NCBI GenBank assembly: GCA_937880545.1
Contig: CALFKA010000124.1
Location: forward strand, 1-8,875
Length of the DNA stretch: 8,875 nucleotides
Reading direction: 5' to 3'
DNA from: an uncultured Clostridia bacterium
GTDB taxonomy: Bacteria > Bacillota > Clostridia > Peptostreptococcales > Acidaminobacteraceae
Below, in pieces: positions 1 to 5,891 of this stretch. A program made the position numbers and the translations under genes. Under the pieces are notes generated by a model. That model worked only from the letters and a program-made list of their open reading frames with translations. It did not search any database and was not told where the DNA came from. Numbering within the stretch: the first letter of the stretch is position 1; the number at the start of each line of letters is the position of its first letter.

Positions 1-46
1 ACCACCGAGATCTACACTCTTTCCCTACACGACGCTCTTCCGATCT
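1..46 (+). other. Illumina sequencing adapter (artefact)
   Basis: These bases match, from memory and without mismatch, the last 46 bases of the 58-base Illumina TruSeq universal adapter, ending in the diagnostic GACGCTCTTCCGATCT. They are library-construction sequence, not genomic DNA. They happen to be open in the frame of the downstream permease, so an automatic gene caller could extend that protein through them. Biological sequence begins at about base 47, which therefore probably marks the end of an assembled contig. Confidence 0.98.
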
Positions 47-612
47 CTAATCAACAACAAGGCTTGCCCTTCCTTGTCATTCCGGACAACATGACGGCTC
101 AGCTAGATCCGTCGCTTGGTTTTCTCAATTTAATGGCAAAAGAAGGGAGCTTTCCCCAACTTAAAGCTGGATTGGATGAAAATCGAGAAGTAATGATTGA
201 GTATCGTCAAGAAGCGATAGATGGACTGTATAGCCTGAGTGGTTCAGCCATTTTTATCACACTCTACTTGGGACTTATCTTCTTGATAAGTGCATTGGCT
301 TTGCTTGCTTTACAGCAACTGAGCGAAAACCTGGATAATCGGCAGTACTATCATATGCTTCAAAAGTTAGGTGCTTCAAAACAATGGATTCGCCATTCCA
401 TCCGTCATCAGATTTATCTCTACTTTCTATTGCCGTTAGCATTGGGGATTGTTCACAGTTATTTCGGTCTCAGAGCTACAAAATCTCTGATGCTTCTGCT
501 GGGAGCGAACTCTTCCTTCCGAGCGGCTATTCCGGTAGGTGCTATCCTTTTAAGCTTCTATCTCATTTACATGCTCAGCACCTATTACAACGCTAAGCGA
601 TTAATTGAATAA
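47..612 (+). CDS. BceB/FtsX-like ABC transporter permease, C-terminal fragment (5' partial)
   Basis: C-terminal part of a membrane permease of the FtsX/MacB fold, closest in pattern to the BceB/VraG type that works with an ATPase in antimicrobial-peptide sensing and detoxification. Three hydrophobic segments are visible, at about nt 244-312, 409-468 and 517-585, in the usual C-terminal arrangement. Between the first two is the typical cytoplasmic linker with SENL, RQYY and KLGASKQWIR. The stretch before the first segment would be the end of the extracellular domain. The first complete genuine codon is AAT at 49; the frame is open to the left and most of the protein (BceB proteins are usually over 600 residues) is missing because the contig ends here. 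TTG at 64 is not a credible start. The partner ATPase and any two-component system would lie upstream, out of view. The fold is fairly sure; the peptide substrate is unknown. Confidence 0.8.
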
Positions 613-620
613 TCGCTTAG
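593..620 (+). repeat. 10-bp perfect inverted repeat over the permease stop codon
   Basis: CTAAGCGATT (593-602) and AATCGCTTAG (611-620) are perfect reverse complements around an 8-base loop, with the TAA stop (610-612) at the start of the right arm. No T-run follows on either strand, so this is not a standard intrinsic terminator. It may stabilise the 3' end of the permease mRNA or slow release at the stop codon. Confidence 0.5.
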
Positions 621-694
621 AAACACATCGGATACAATAGACAACAAGGAAACCCCATAGCGTAGGATCTGTCTGTTGAGCTGTTTCCGGCAGA

Positions 695-751
695 AAAACA
701 AAAAGAAAAAAAGAGGTCTCTTCACACATCAATGATGAATGGAGAGACCTC
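695..751 (-). terminator. Rho-independent terminator of the secreted-protein gene
   Basis: A 9-bp perfect stem (713-721 with 743-751, GAGGTCTCT/AGAGACCTC) encloses a 21-base loop that can pair a little further (TTCA with TGAA). On the minus strand the stem is followed directly by a run of T interrupted by single C and G (complement of the A-tract 694-712). It lies about 65 bases past the TAG stop of the leftward gene ending at 817. On the plus strand no T-run follows, so it probably acts leftward only. Confidence 0.85.
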
Positions 752-766
752 GTTCCTTTAGAGTTC

Positions 767-786
767 GTCAAATCTTACTATTTGAC
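767..786. repeat. 7-bp inverted repeat between converging genes
   Basis: GTCAAAT (767-773) and ATTTGAC (780-786) form a perfect stem with a 6-base loop in the space between the two convergent genes. It is weak and AT-rich. On the plus strand it is followed by TAATTTCTCTCC, so it could be a poor terminator for the permease; alternatively it is chance or an mRNA 3'-end structure of the leftward gene. Confidence 0.35.
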
Positions 787-816
787 TAATTTCTCTCCTT
801 CAGGATAAGGGTAGAT

Positions 817-2937
817 CTAATTGATTCGAACGGCGTATTCGCCCCAGGCATTGAGTTCATCACCGAGTCGGATCACCGGCTTCCAGTTGATCTCTTCGAG
901 ATCGACACGAATCGGAGGCTGCCTGTCTGCATAGTGATGAGTCGGAGACAACAGAGTGATATCATCTTCCAGTGGAATGAAGTTCACATACTCCGTCGGC
1001 GCTTTGTCTGAGTCATGATACGTGGGTGACAGATCGCGGTTGTGGATCGTGGCTTCCAGATTGTTGAAGTGCTCCACAGCTGTTTTGTCGCTTTGGAAAG
1101 TGTCTCTCAGAGCATCCGACCTGTCAACCACAGTCTCAAGCGTAACATCCGGCTGCTGGTAGACAATCGGACTAAAGACGATAGTCGGATTATCCCCGGC
1201 TAGGATAGTTACGGTCTTGCTCACCGGTGAAAACTCTCCGCCACTTGAGCTGATCTCAAAGACATGGCTTCCGACAGGAAGGGTGAGGACCGTATTCAGG
1301 GGCATCTCAGTACCATCGACCTTGAGAATGAGGCGAGAGGTGAACACGCCCTGCTTGACAACCGAATTCTGACCGGAATCGATAAGAGTATAGCCTTCAT
1401 CAAAAAATCTATTGACTTCTGTCCAAGGACCGTAATCAATTCCATCAGGAGGATAGTTTGCAGTATCGGGGGCATAATCACCGTAGACAATTCCCTCCGG
1501 AGGATAGTTCACCGTGTCCGCTACATAGTCTCCATAGCGAGGTTCTCCGACCGGTTCATACTCGCCATATTCCGTTTTTTTCAGCTCTTTCAGTCCAAGC
1601 TCTGTCCTGAGAAAATTCAGTGGTCCAAGTTCTGTTTTAACCAGTTCATAGCGTCCTGGGATCGTTTCTACATATTTGTACTCGCTGATTTCTTCACGGG
1701 CAGGATCAAGGCGCCATTGCAAGAAACGATAGACAAAGTTTCCTTCCCCATCAAACTCATACCATCCCAGTCCATCGATGTGCGTATACATGTACACAAC
1801 ATCTCCGTAACCTGCAGGCAGATCGACGGTTACTCCCCCGGAGTAATGTTTAGGGGCATTGCCCGAGAAGAGCGAAGGATCAAGAACGACTTCTACTCCG
1901 ACATTGGCAAATGCTAAATCTTCCGGGAAGGAGATGATTAGCTTGCCATCGACGATGCGGACATTGTACCAGTAGCCGATCGGGCGGTTGTACTGAGCCG
2001 GAGTCTTCTTGCCGTTGTTCGGGCTCGAGTCCGCAATCTGATACCATACGCCACCTTCCTGAGAAGCCTGTGCTACATTTAGCTTCACATAGGTGTGCCC
2101 GTTATTAAAGGCACCACCATTTACTGGAACGGCCTTCCTCGTATTGTCACTGTACGTCAAACGAGTGACCAGGGTTCCCGGAACCGAATTGATTTTTCTT
2201 TCGAATACCGGAATTTCATATTTCTGGCCTTCACGCTGATAGTATTCATACAGATCTCGTTCCCAATATTTGTCGACGGTCTGATCGTAGAAATCTTTCT
2301 TTGTCTGATCAAAATACTGGAACACATCTCGCTCACGGTCGATGTCAACGGTACGGACAAAATACTTATCAACCGTGCGCACAAAGTACTTATCGACAGT
2401 GCGCTCCTCATAAACGTCATAATAACGCACATATTTCTCCCAAGGGGTAATTTCATTGTACCAGGGAGCTGCCGAAGCCTTGACCATGACTTTTCCACTT
2501 GTGGCATCATGTCGTCCGGAGTGACTCAGGACAAAATTACCTGTCGCATCCGAGAAGCTGACGCCATCTGCGAGTTGCCAGTCAGAAGGTGTAATGAGGG
2601 CATAGTGCTGGCCGTTCTTGATCTGAGGGATATCATACCAAGTGACCAGTGAGCCATCCGGCTTGCGGAATGTGATGTTGGCATAGTGGGCTAGTCCGCT
2701 GGTGTCAACGAAATGCCAAAAAGAGAAATCGGATGTCGGATCATTAAAGTTAACATATAAATTGAGAGGGTTGTAAAGTGTAAAAGAGCTGAGCCCGGTA
2801 AAGTCGTCCGCCGCATATTTGTCCTTGTGAGATGAGCTTAGCCAGTTTTCCACGTACGTGCCGGCCAATGAAAAGCCGGACAGGCTGGAAAGCAGAAGTA
2901 TTGCAACCATGGTGATTGCTAGCATCCGTTTTTTCAT
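817..2937 (-). CDS. Secreted repeat-containing protein, function unknown
   Basis: A 706-residue exported protein that I cannot assign to a family. Residues 1-25 form a Sec signal peptide: KKR, then a hydrophobic core, with likely cleavage near SLAG. Residues 27-165 are a non-repetitive domain rich in Tyr, Phe, Trp and Asp. Residues 166-240 are a charged aromatic zone with two exact copies of RTVDKYFV (179-194) and decayed relatives such as VDKYWERDLYEYY. Residues 430-460 carry a short (V/L)(K/R)TELG repeat; residues 468-501 carry two 17-residue YGDYxxDTxNYPP(E/D)GI repeats. Residues 532-590 resemble a PEGA-type beta-sandwich (LILKVDG, LPVGSHVFEI, TVTILAGDN); this is inference. There is no LPXTG, C-terminal membrane helix or obvious catalytic motif, so it is probably released or held to the wall non-covalently. 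The ATG at 2937 is supported by GGGAGG nine bases upstream. It appears monocistronic with its own terminator. Confidence 0.85.
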   Translation of the reverse strand: MKKRMLAITMVAILLLSSLSGFSLAGTYVENWLSSSHKDKYAADDFTGLSSFTLYNPLNLYVNFNDPTSDFSFWHFVDTSGLAHYANITFRKPDGSLVTWYDIPQIKNGQHYALITPSDWQLADGVSFSDATGNFVLSHSGRHDATSGKVMVKASAAPWYNEITPWEKYVRYYDVYEERTVDKYFVRTVDKYFVRTVDIDRERDVFQYFDQTKKDFYDQTVDKYWERDLYEYYQREGQKYEIPVFERKINSVPGTLVTRLTYSDNTRKAVPVNGGAFNNGHTYVKLNVAQASQEGGVWYQIADSSPNNGKKTPAQYNRPIGYWYNVRIVDGKLIISFPEDLAFANVGVEVVLDPSLFSGNAPKHYSGGVTVDLPAGYGDVVYMYTHIDGLGWYEFDGEGNFVYRFLQWRLDPAREEISEYKYVETIPGRYELVKTELGPLNFLRTELGLKELKKTEYGEYEPVGEPRYGDYVADTVNYPPEGIVYGDYAPDTANYPPDGIDYGPWTEVNRFFDEGYTLIDSGQNSVVKQGVFTSRLILKVDGTEMPLNTVLTLPVGSHVFEISSSGGEFSPVSKTVTILAGDNPTIVFSPIVYQQPDVTLETVVDRSDALRDTFQSDKTAVEHFNNLEATIHNRDLSPTYHDSDKAPTEYVNFIPLEDDITLLSPTHHYADRQPPIRVDLEEINWKPVIRLGDELNAWGEYAVRIN
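1435..1536 (-). repeat. Two tandem 51-bp (17-residue) repeats inside the secreted-protein gene
   Basis: The units 1486-1536 and 1435-1485 encode YGDYVADTVNYPPEGIV and YGDYAPDTANYPPDGID. By my count 36 of 51 bases agree, so the duplication is old or under selection at protein level. The motif YG(D/E)Y also occurs just before them (YGEYEPVG), and YGPW follows, suggesting a longer eroded array. Confidence 0.85.
2357..2404 (-). repeat. Two tandem 24-bp repeats inside the secreted-protein gene
   Basis: Units 2357-2380 and 2381-2404 differ at three of 24 bases and encode two consecutive RTVDKYFV units. Degenerate copies (RTVDIDRERD, QTVDKYWERD) continue the pattern to about nt 2225. The repeat is short, strongly charged and aromatic. 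Confidence 0.85.
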
Positions 2938-2941
2938 TTCG

Positions 2942-2959
2942 TTATACCTCCCAGTATAA
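2942..2959 (-). promoter_or_regulatory. Hairpin presenting the ribosome binding site of the secreted-protein gene
   Basis: On the minus strand TTATAC and GTATAA form a perfect 6-bp stem whose 6-base loop, TGGGAG, is most of the ribosome binding site, nine bases before the ATG at 2937. The site would be displayed in a loop or, if the stem is stabilised, masked. A role in translational control is inference. Confidence 0.4.
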
Positions 2960-2999
2960 ACAAGGTGCTTTTATGAATAGAGATATTGTTGACAGAGTT

Positions 3000-3033
3000 G
3001 GCAGCCTTGCCATCGAAAATCTTTCCAGCTGCC
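3000..3033 (-). promoter_or_regulatory. Leader hairpin upstream of the secreted-protein gene
   Basis: GGCAGC and GCTGCC (3000-3005 and 3028-3033) can form an outer stem, with GAAA/TTTC as an inner stem, in the presumed 5' untranslated region. I compared the sequence with the common riboswitch consensus motifs I remember, including both c-di-GMP classes, and saw no match. It may be an uncatalogued leader structure or chance. Confidence 0.3.
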
Positions 3034-3058
3034 GTGCAGATAGATTACTTTTCCCGAT

Positions 3059-3064
3059 AGTATA
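3059..3064 (-). promoter_or_regulatory. Putative -10 element for the secreted-protein gene
   Basis: TATACT on the minus strand, about 120 bases before the start codon, is a good -10 hexamer. No convincing -35 lies 16-18 bases upstream; instead that interval holds the inverted repeat 3076-3120. This would suit an activator-dependent or alternative-sigma promoter, but the call is weak. Confidence 0.35.
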
Positions 3065-3075
3065 ATCAACAAACT

Positions 3076-3120
3076 CACCGGGAACATCCTCTAATAGAAA
3101 AGAGTATGTACGTTCCGGTG
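3076..3120. promoter_or_regulatory. Imperfect inverted repeat over the -35 region of the secreted-protein promoter
   Basis: CACCGGGAAC (3076-3085) pairs with GTTCCGGTG (3112-3120) except for one bulged G. An inner CTCT/AGAG stem (3089-3092 with 3101-3104) extends the structure. It covers and extends upstream of the expected -35 position of the leftward promoter, so it could be a regulator binding site. It could instead be an RNA hairpin if transcription begins further upstream. No T-run follows, so a terminator is unlikely. Confidence 0.4.
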
Positions 3121-3552
3121 TGCGTTTCTGTCAGTTAAGCAAATGGATGAGGGGTATGTTGAGGGATGAAATAAGGAGTGATTCTGTACTTATGAAAGCT
3201 TCTTGTTTTTGTGCCCTTGTCTAACTCTTGTCACCAAATGGTCTCGCTGGCTTCTACAAAAAGTAAGTATTACTTTGATAATCAAAATATAACCATTTCA
3301 GCCGCAAATAAAATACCCAAAAGGGTACTTTTTTATCCTTTTACGTGGTAGTTATGGGGAATACGCAAGGGAAATTCGCGAGCATCAAAGCTTCTAAAGG
3401 CTTGATATTTCAACGCTTTTCAGTTTTCCGTCTACAACCCTCCCTCGCCGGAGACATTTCATTAAGAGAATATTATCTTTTTTTCATAGATGTGATGCAG
3501 GTAGTGTCTTCATCATATTTTTAACAAGCATTGGCTCTAGCCCTCTTCCCAA
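3121..3552. other. Noncoding spacer with small palindromes, no gene seen
   Basis: No credible open reading frame with a ribosome binding site is present. Small structures seen are: AAAGTA/TACTTT (3260-3276); the 13-base palindrome TTTGATAATCAAA (3274-3286); the short stem TACCC/GGGTA (3314-3327) with T-rich flanks on both strands, a weak bidirectional terminator candidate; and an imperfect hairpin at 3384-3406. The spacer is long for this otherwise gene-dense window. It may hold a small RNA or the remains of a lost gene; nothing here proves either. Confidence 0.5.
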
Positions 3553-3612
3553 AAAACATGTGTCTGTGAGTACGTTGCTTGAAAGAAAATATGTCAAGCA
3601 GAGCACATATGT
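3553..3612 (-). terminator. Terminator of the PadR-DUF2812-lipoprotein operon
   Basis: On the minus strand, three stacked helices can form: CTTGA/TCAAG innermost (3594-3598 with 3578-3582), CTG/CAG in the middle, and CAT(AT)GTG/CACATG outermost with a bulge. The last helix is followed at once by TTTTTTGGG. The structure lies about 35-90 bases beyond the TAG stop at 3645. The stem is imperfect but position and T-run fit an intrinsic terminator. Confidence 0.65.
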
Positions 3613-3644
3613 CAGGATGCAGAAATGATAGGATATGAGCGAAA

Positions 3645-4757
3645 CTAATTCTCCTCCGTAGACAATTCGAAATATTCGCTTGCCTTTGCGTTCTTAATAA
3701 CTACTGCATAATCGTACATGTCAGGTAGTGAGAGCCCCTTTAAGTTAGGTGTCTCGAATAATGGATCAGGTGGTAACCTGTAGACAACGACACTTGGTTG
3801 CTCCCGCAGAGCATGCTGTACGATGATAGAGTTTTTGGACAAGCCTTGCATAGAAGAAGCCTGTCCAGTCTTTGGTTCCATGTACGTAGAATTCACGTAA
3901 AAAAACTCTGCAACTACAACCTTGTCACTGAATAGTTCCTCGTTGAAAAGCTTAGAGACAGCGCTCCCACTCTCCCCAGATTTTGTAATATGATCACCGC
4001 CAAAAATACCAATGCTTCGGATATTAGGGTCCACTTTCCGGACAAAAGTCTGATAGATCGCTTCATCACGGCTTTTATCGCCCATGGGATTATCGAGTAA
4101 CTGACGAAGGCTTGTCATGATGTCTTTCACCACCTGATCGCTGTCAGTTTCTACGGGCAATGGCTCATACTCATTGACGATGTTCTCCAATTCCTGAAGT
4201 AGCTCTTCTGTGCCTTTTTTCCCCGCCTTCTCTATTCTTTGCAGCACCGGTGTAAAACGCTCCTCATCGATTGTTAAAAGAGCCAGCGCCGCATTTTTTA
4301 GCTGAAACTCCTGATCGACACCTATTACATCAATGTGTTTACCATTATCAGAGAGCTCCTTTACACTATTCCAGAATTGATAGTTTTCCTGTACAAAGCC
4401 AAAGGTGCCCTCCATATGCATAATCGCCTTTTGAAGCAGTGCTTCATCGCCGGTTTTCATATATTCACGGCAGAGGTAGGCAAAGCTCGGTGGCATCTCA
4501 AGGAGCAACTGGATGTGCTCTTCCGGTAGCATCCTAAGGATCTCCAAGTAAAGATCGTAATTATCGGCAACACCGTGGTGTTCACCAAGGATCAGTATAG
4601 GTTTTACTTGGAAATCATCTATCCACGCCTGTATATCCTTGATCTGATTTTCGCCAAAATAGTCAATAAATTCCTTGTCGTTTGAAGTGCAAGCGGTATT
4701 CAGTGCCCAAATCAGTAACAGCATGATGAGGATATATAACAATGATCGTTTCGTCAT
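3645..4757 (-). CDS. Lipoprotein with EreA/ChaN-like (Tiki superfamily) domain
   Basis: A 370-residue exported protein. The ATG at 4757 is chosen because it overlaps the DUF2812 stop as ATGA and has GGAAAGG seven bases upstream; a longer reading to 4862 only adds 35 residues encoded by the DUF2812 gene in another frame. MTKR, a hydrophobic stretch and LNTAC put a lipidated Cys at residue 23, though Asn at -3 is unusual for a lipobox. The rest matches the motif order of the erythromycin-esterase/ChaN-like fold: GEHHG (58-62), an LLLEMPP Glu (E87), GVDQE (147-150), an RDEA motif (R230, D231) and GGDH (H256). In that superfamily such Glu, His and Arg/Asp residues line the active or metal/haem site. 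The putative catalytic residues are kept, so an enzyme acting outside the membrane is plausible; the substrate is unknown. It is the third gene of the PadR operon. Confidence 0.75.
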   Translation of the reverse strand: MTKRSLLYILIMLLLIWALNTACTSNDKEFIDYFGENQIKDIQAWIDDFQVKPILILGEHHGVADNYDLYLEILRMLPEEHIQLLLEMPPSFAYLCREYMKTGDEALLQKAIMHMEGTFGFVQENYQFWNSVKELSDNGKHIDVIGVDQEFQLKNAALALLTIDEERFTPVLQRIEKAGKKGTEELLQELENIVNEYEPLPVETDSDQVVKDIMTSLRQLLDNPMGDKSRDEAIYQTFVRKVDPNIRSIGIFGGDHITKSGESGSAVSKLFNEELFSDKVVVAEFFYVNSTYMEPKTGQASSMQGLSKNSIIVQHALREQPSVVVYRLPPDPLFETPNLKGLSLPDMYDYAVVIKNAKASEYFELSTEEN

Positions 4758-5362
4758 TCTGATACCTTTCCTTCCCATTTCAAGTGCATGAGCGTACGGT
4801 GGCTTTGAAGGGCAGGAAACAAATGGATAAGAGCTATGATACCGAGGGCAATGATTCTCCAAGGAGCTTCATTTTTCACAGCGAAAAACACCGCAAAAGC
4901 AGCACAGGCAATGCTGAGTGTTGCCCAGACCCGTCGCAGCATACGATAGTACGCTATTTTATCTTCTGATGTGGTGTGCAACTCAAATGGCTGCCCATCA
5001 TTTTCTTTTTCTACTATAAGAAGTTCCTTATTGAAGGTGCCCGGAGTCGTAGATATTTTTCCCCAACCAGATCCCCAAGGACGAAAACGGATTTTCCCAA
5101 GTGACACATTGGTATTGATGGGCTTCGTCATGACACGATACCCCATCTCTTCTAAAAAGTTCCGGTAGTCGTTCGATGCCGCATAGGATTTCTGCCCCAC
5201 GAAGTCGATACAATACTGGTAGGCTCCCGGTGGACAAGACTCAAATTCGTAGATGAATCGACCCGTTCGAATCAGTCTCCACCCTTGCTCAGCCATTCGA
5301 TTGATGAATCGCTGCTGGCTCTCAATAAAGCCATAGAAATATCGAAAGAGTATTTTCTTCAT
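4754..5362 (-). CDS. DUF2812 domain membrane protein
   Basis: A 202-residue protein. Its N-terminal part has the DUF2812 pattern (about residues 13-31, QQRFINRMAEQGWRL, then a Tyr/Phe-rich YEFE segment and an FLEEMGYRV segment). Two membrane helices follow near residues 145-162 and 168-185. DUF2812 has no settled biochemical role; it is very often encoded next to PadR repressors, as here, and an accessory or signal-sensing role towards the regulator is the common guess. Start choice: the ATG at 5362 forms an ATGA overlap with the PadR stop and has AAAGGAG seven bases upstream, whereas the in-frame ATG at 5368 is only one base from that site. The gene ends in another ATGA overlap with the lipoprotein start, so all three products are probably translationally coupled. 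Confidence 0.85.
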   Translation of the reverse strand: MKKILFRYFYGFIESQQRFINRMAEQGWRLIRTGRFIYEFESCPPGAYQYCIDFVGQKSYAASNDYRNFLEEMGYRVMTKPINTNVSLGKIRFRPWGSGWGKISTTPGTFNKELLIVEKENDGQPFELHTTSEDKIAYYRMLRRVWATLSIACAAFAVFFAVKNEAPWRIIALGIIALIHLFPALQSHRTLMHLKWEGKVSE

Positions 5363-5676
5363 AAACATGCTCCTTTTGTCATCTCCTCAGCTATTGCGGA
5401 TAGTTCTTTCAATCGAACCATTTCACCCAAGACAACTTGTTTGCCAGAATCACTGATGATGTACTCCTTGCGTCTGCGATCAGCTTCGCTCAATGAAATA
5501 ATCCATCCTTTGTCTGCGAGATTGTTCAATGCACCATAAAGCGAGCCGGCACCCAGGCGCAAGCGGCCATTCGTTTTTTCCTCAATAAATTGCATGACTG
5601 CGTAACCATGACGAGGCTCATACAAAGAGAGCAATATCAACATGGATACTTCGGTCAGTGCGCCAACGTCCTTCAT
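5359..5676 (-). CDS. PadR-family transcriptional regulator
   Basis: A 105-residue winged-helix repressor of the short PadR-s2 type. Diagnostic segments are RHGYAVMQ (22-29), the recognition helix GAGSLYGALNNL (42-53), and the wing RRRKEYIISDSGK (67-79), followed by a short dimerisation helix. PadR proteins bind inverted repeats in promoters, usually including their own, and release DNA on binding a small molecule or by partner control. The ATG at 5676 is preceded by GGAGGAGG about ten bases upstream. It is the first gene of the leftward operon with DUF2812 and the EreA/ChaN-like lipoprotein. The promoter directly upstream carries a strong inverted repeat, so autoregulation is likely. Family assignment is firm; the effector is unknown. 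Confidence 0.93.
   Translation of the reverse strand: MKDVGALTEVSMLILLSLYEPRHGYAVMQFIEEKTNGRLRLGAGSLYGALNNLADKGWIISLSEADRRRKEYIISDSGKQVVLGEMVRLKELSAIAEEMTKGACL
5370..5376 (-). promoter_or_regulatory. Ribosome binding site deciding the DUF2812 start
   Basis: AAAGGAG on the minus strand lies seven bases before the ATG at 5362 and only one base before the ATG at 5368. This fixes the downstream ATG, which overlaps the PadR stop, as the start. Confidence 0.8.
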
Positions 5677-5694
5677 ATTCTAGACACCTCCTCC

Positions 5695-5734
5695 ACTATT
5701 ACGGTATCCGTAGTATATCGAAAGACGTAATAGT
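5695..5734. promoter_or_regulatory. Probable PadR operator: 9-bp perfect inverted repeat
   Basis: ACTATTACG (5695-5703) and CGTAATAGT (5726-5734) are exact reverse complements separated by 22 bases, with centres 31 bp (about three helical turns) apart. One arm lies just inside the -35 hexamer, in the promoter spacer; the other covers the likely transcription start. A second small inverted repeat, TACGG-TAT-CCGTA (5700-5712), sits beside the -10. A dimer or pair of dimers bound here would block the promoter. Binding by the PadR protein encoded next to it is inference from position. Confidence 0.7.
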
Positions 5735-5740
5735 TGTCAA
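5712..5740 (-). promoter_or_regulatory. Sigma-A promoter of the PadR operon
   Basis: On the minus strand TTGACA (5740-5735) and TATACT (5717-5712) are separated by exactly 17 bases, close to the consensus. Transcription should begin near 5705, giving a leader of about 30 bases to the PadR ATG. The promoter is strong by sequence and so is expected to be held down by repression. Confidence 0.85.
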
Positions 5741-5891
5741 TAGATGCTCACTGTGGAGAAATCCCCCTTTTCCCTATGAAGCTCTAAAAAATATAAGACA
5801 ATATTTTCCAGATGTACAATGTCCGGCAAGAAAGGATCCTTCTACTTTCCTCCATCGAGTCAATGATTTTTGTTTGAAAGAGAACCACTTT

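Noticed and set aside
64..66. TTG as the permease start
   Set aside because: The frame is open to the left up to the adapter junction, no ribosome site is present, and the family is far longer at its N-terminus.
1264..1917. A 217-residue open frame on the plus strand
   Set aside because: It lies wholly inside, and antisense to, the well-supported secreted-protein gene, has no ribosome binding site and gives a low-complexity Ile/Arg-rich product.
2095..2652. A 185-residue open frame on the plus strand
   Set aside because: Antisense shadow of the same secreted-protein gene; no ribosome site and no recognisable protein pattern.
3000..3130. c-di-GMP or other known riboswitch in the minus-strand leader
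   Set aside because: GC-rich paired arms look riboswitch-like, but the conserved cores I remember (such as GCAAAGCC of the class I c-di-GMP motif) are absent.
3558..3612. Insertion-sequence end or recombination site
   Set aside because: The inverted repeats here are better explained by a terminator, given the T-run and position after the operon; no transposase or target duplication is seen.
4758..4862. 35-residue N-terminal extension of the lipoprotein
   Set aside because: It overlaps the DUF2812 coding region in another frame, places charged residues before the signal peptide, and lacks a ribosome site; the ATGA-coupled start at 4757 fits better.
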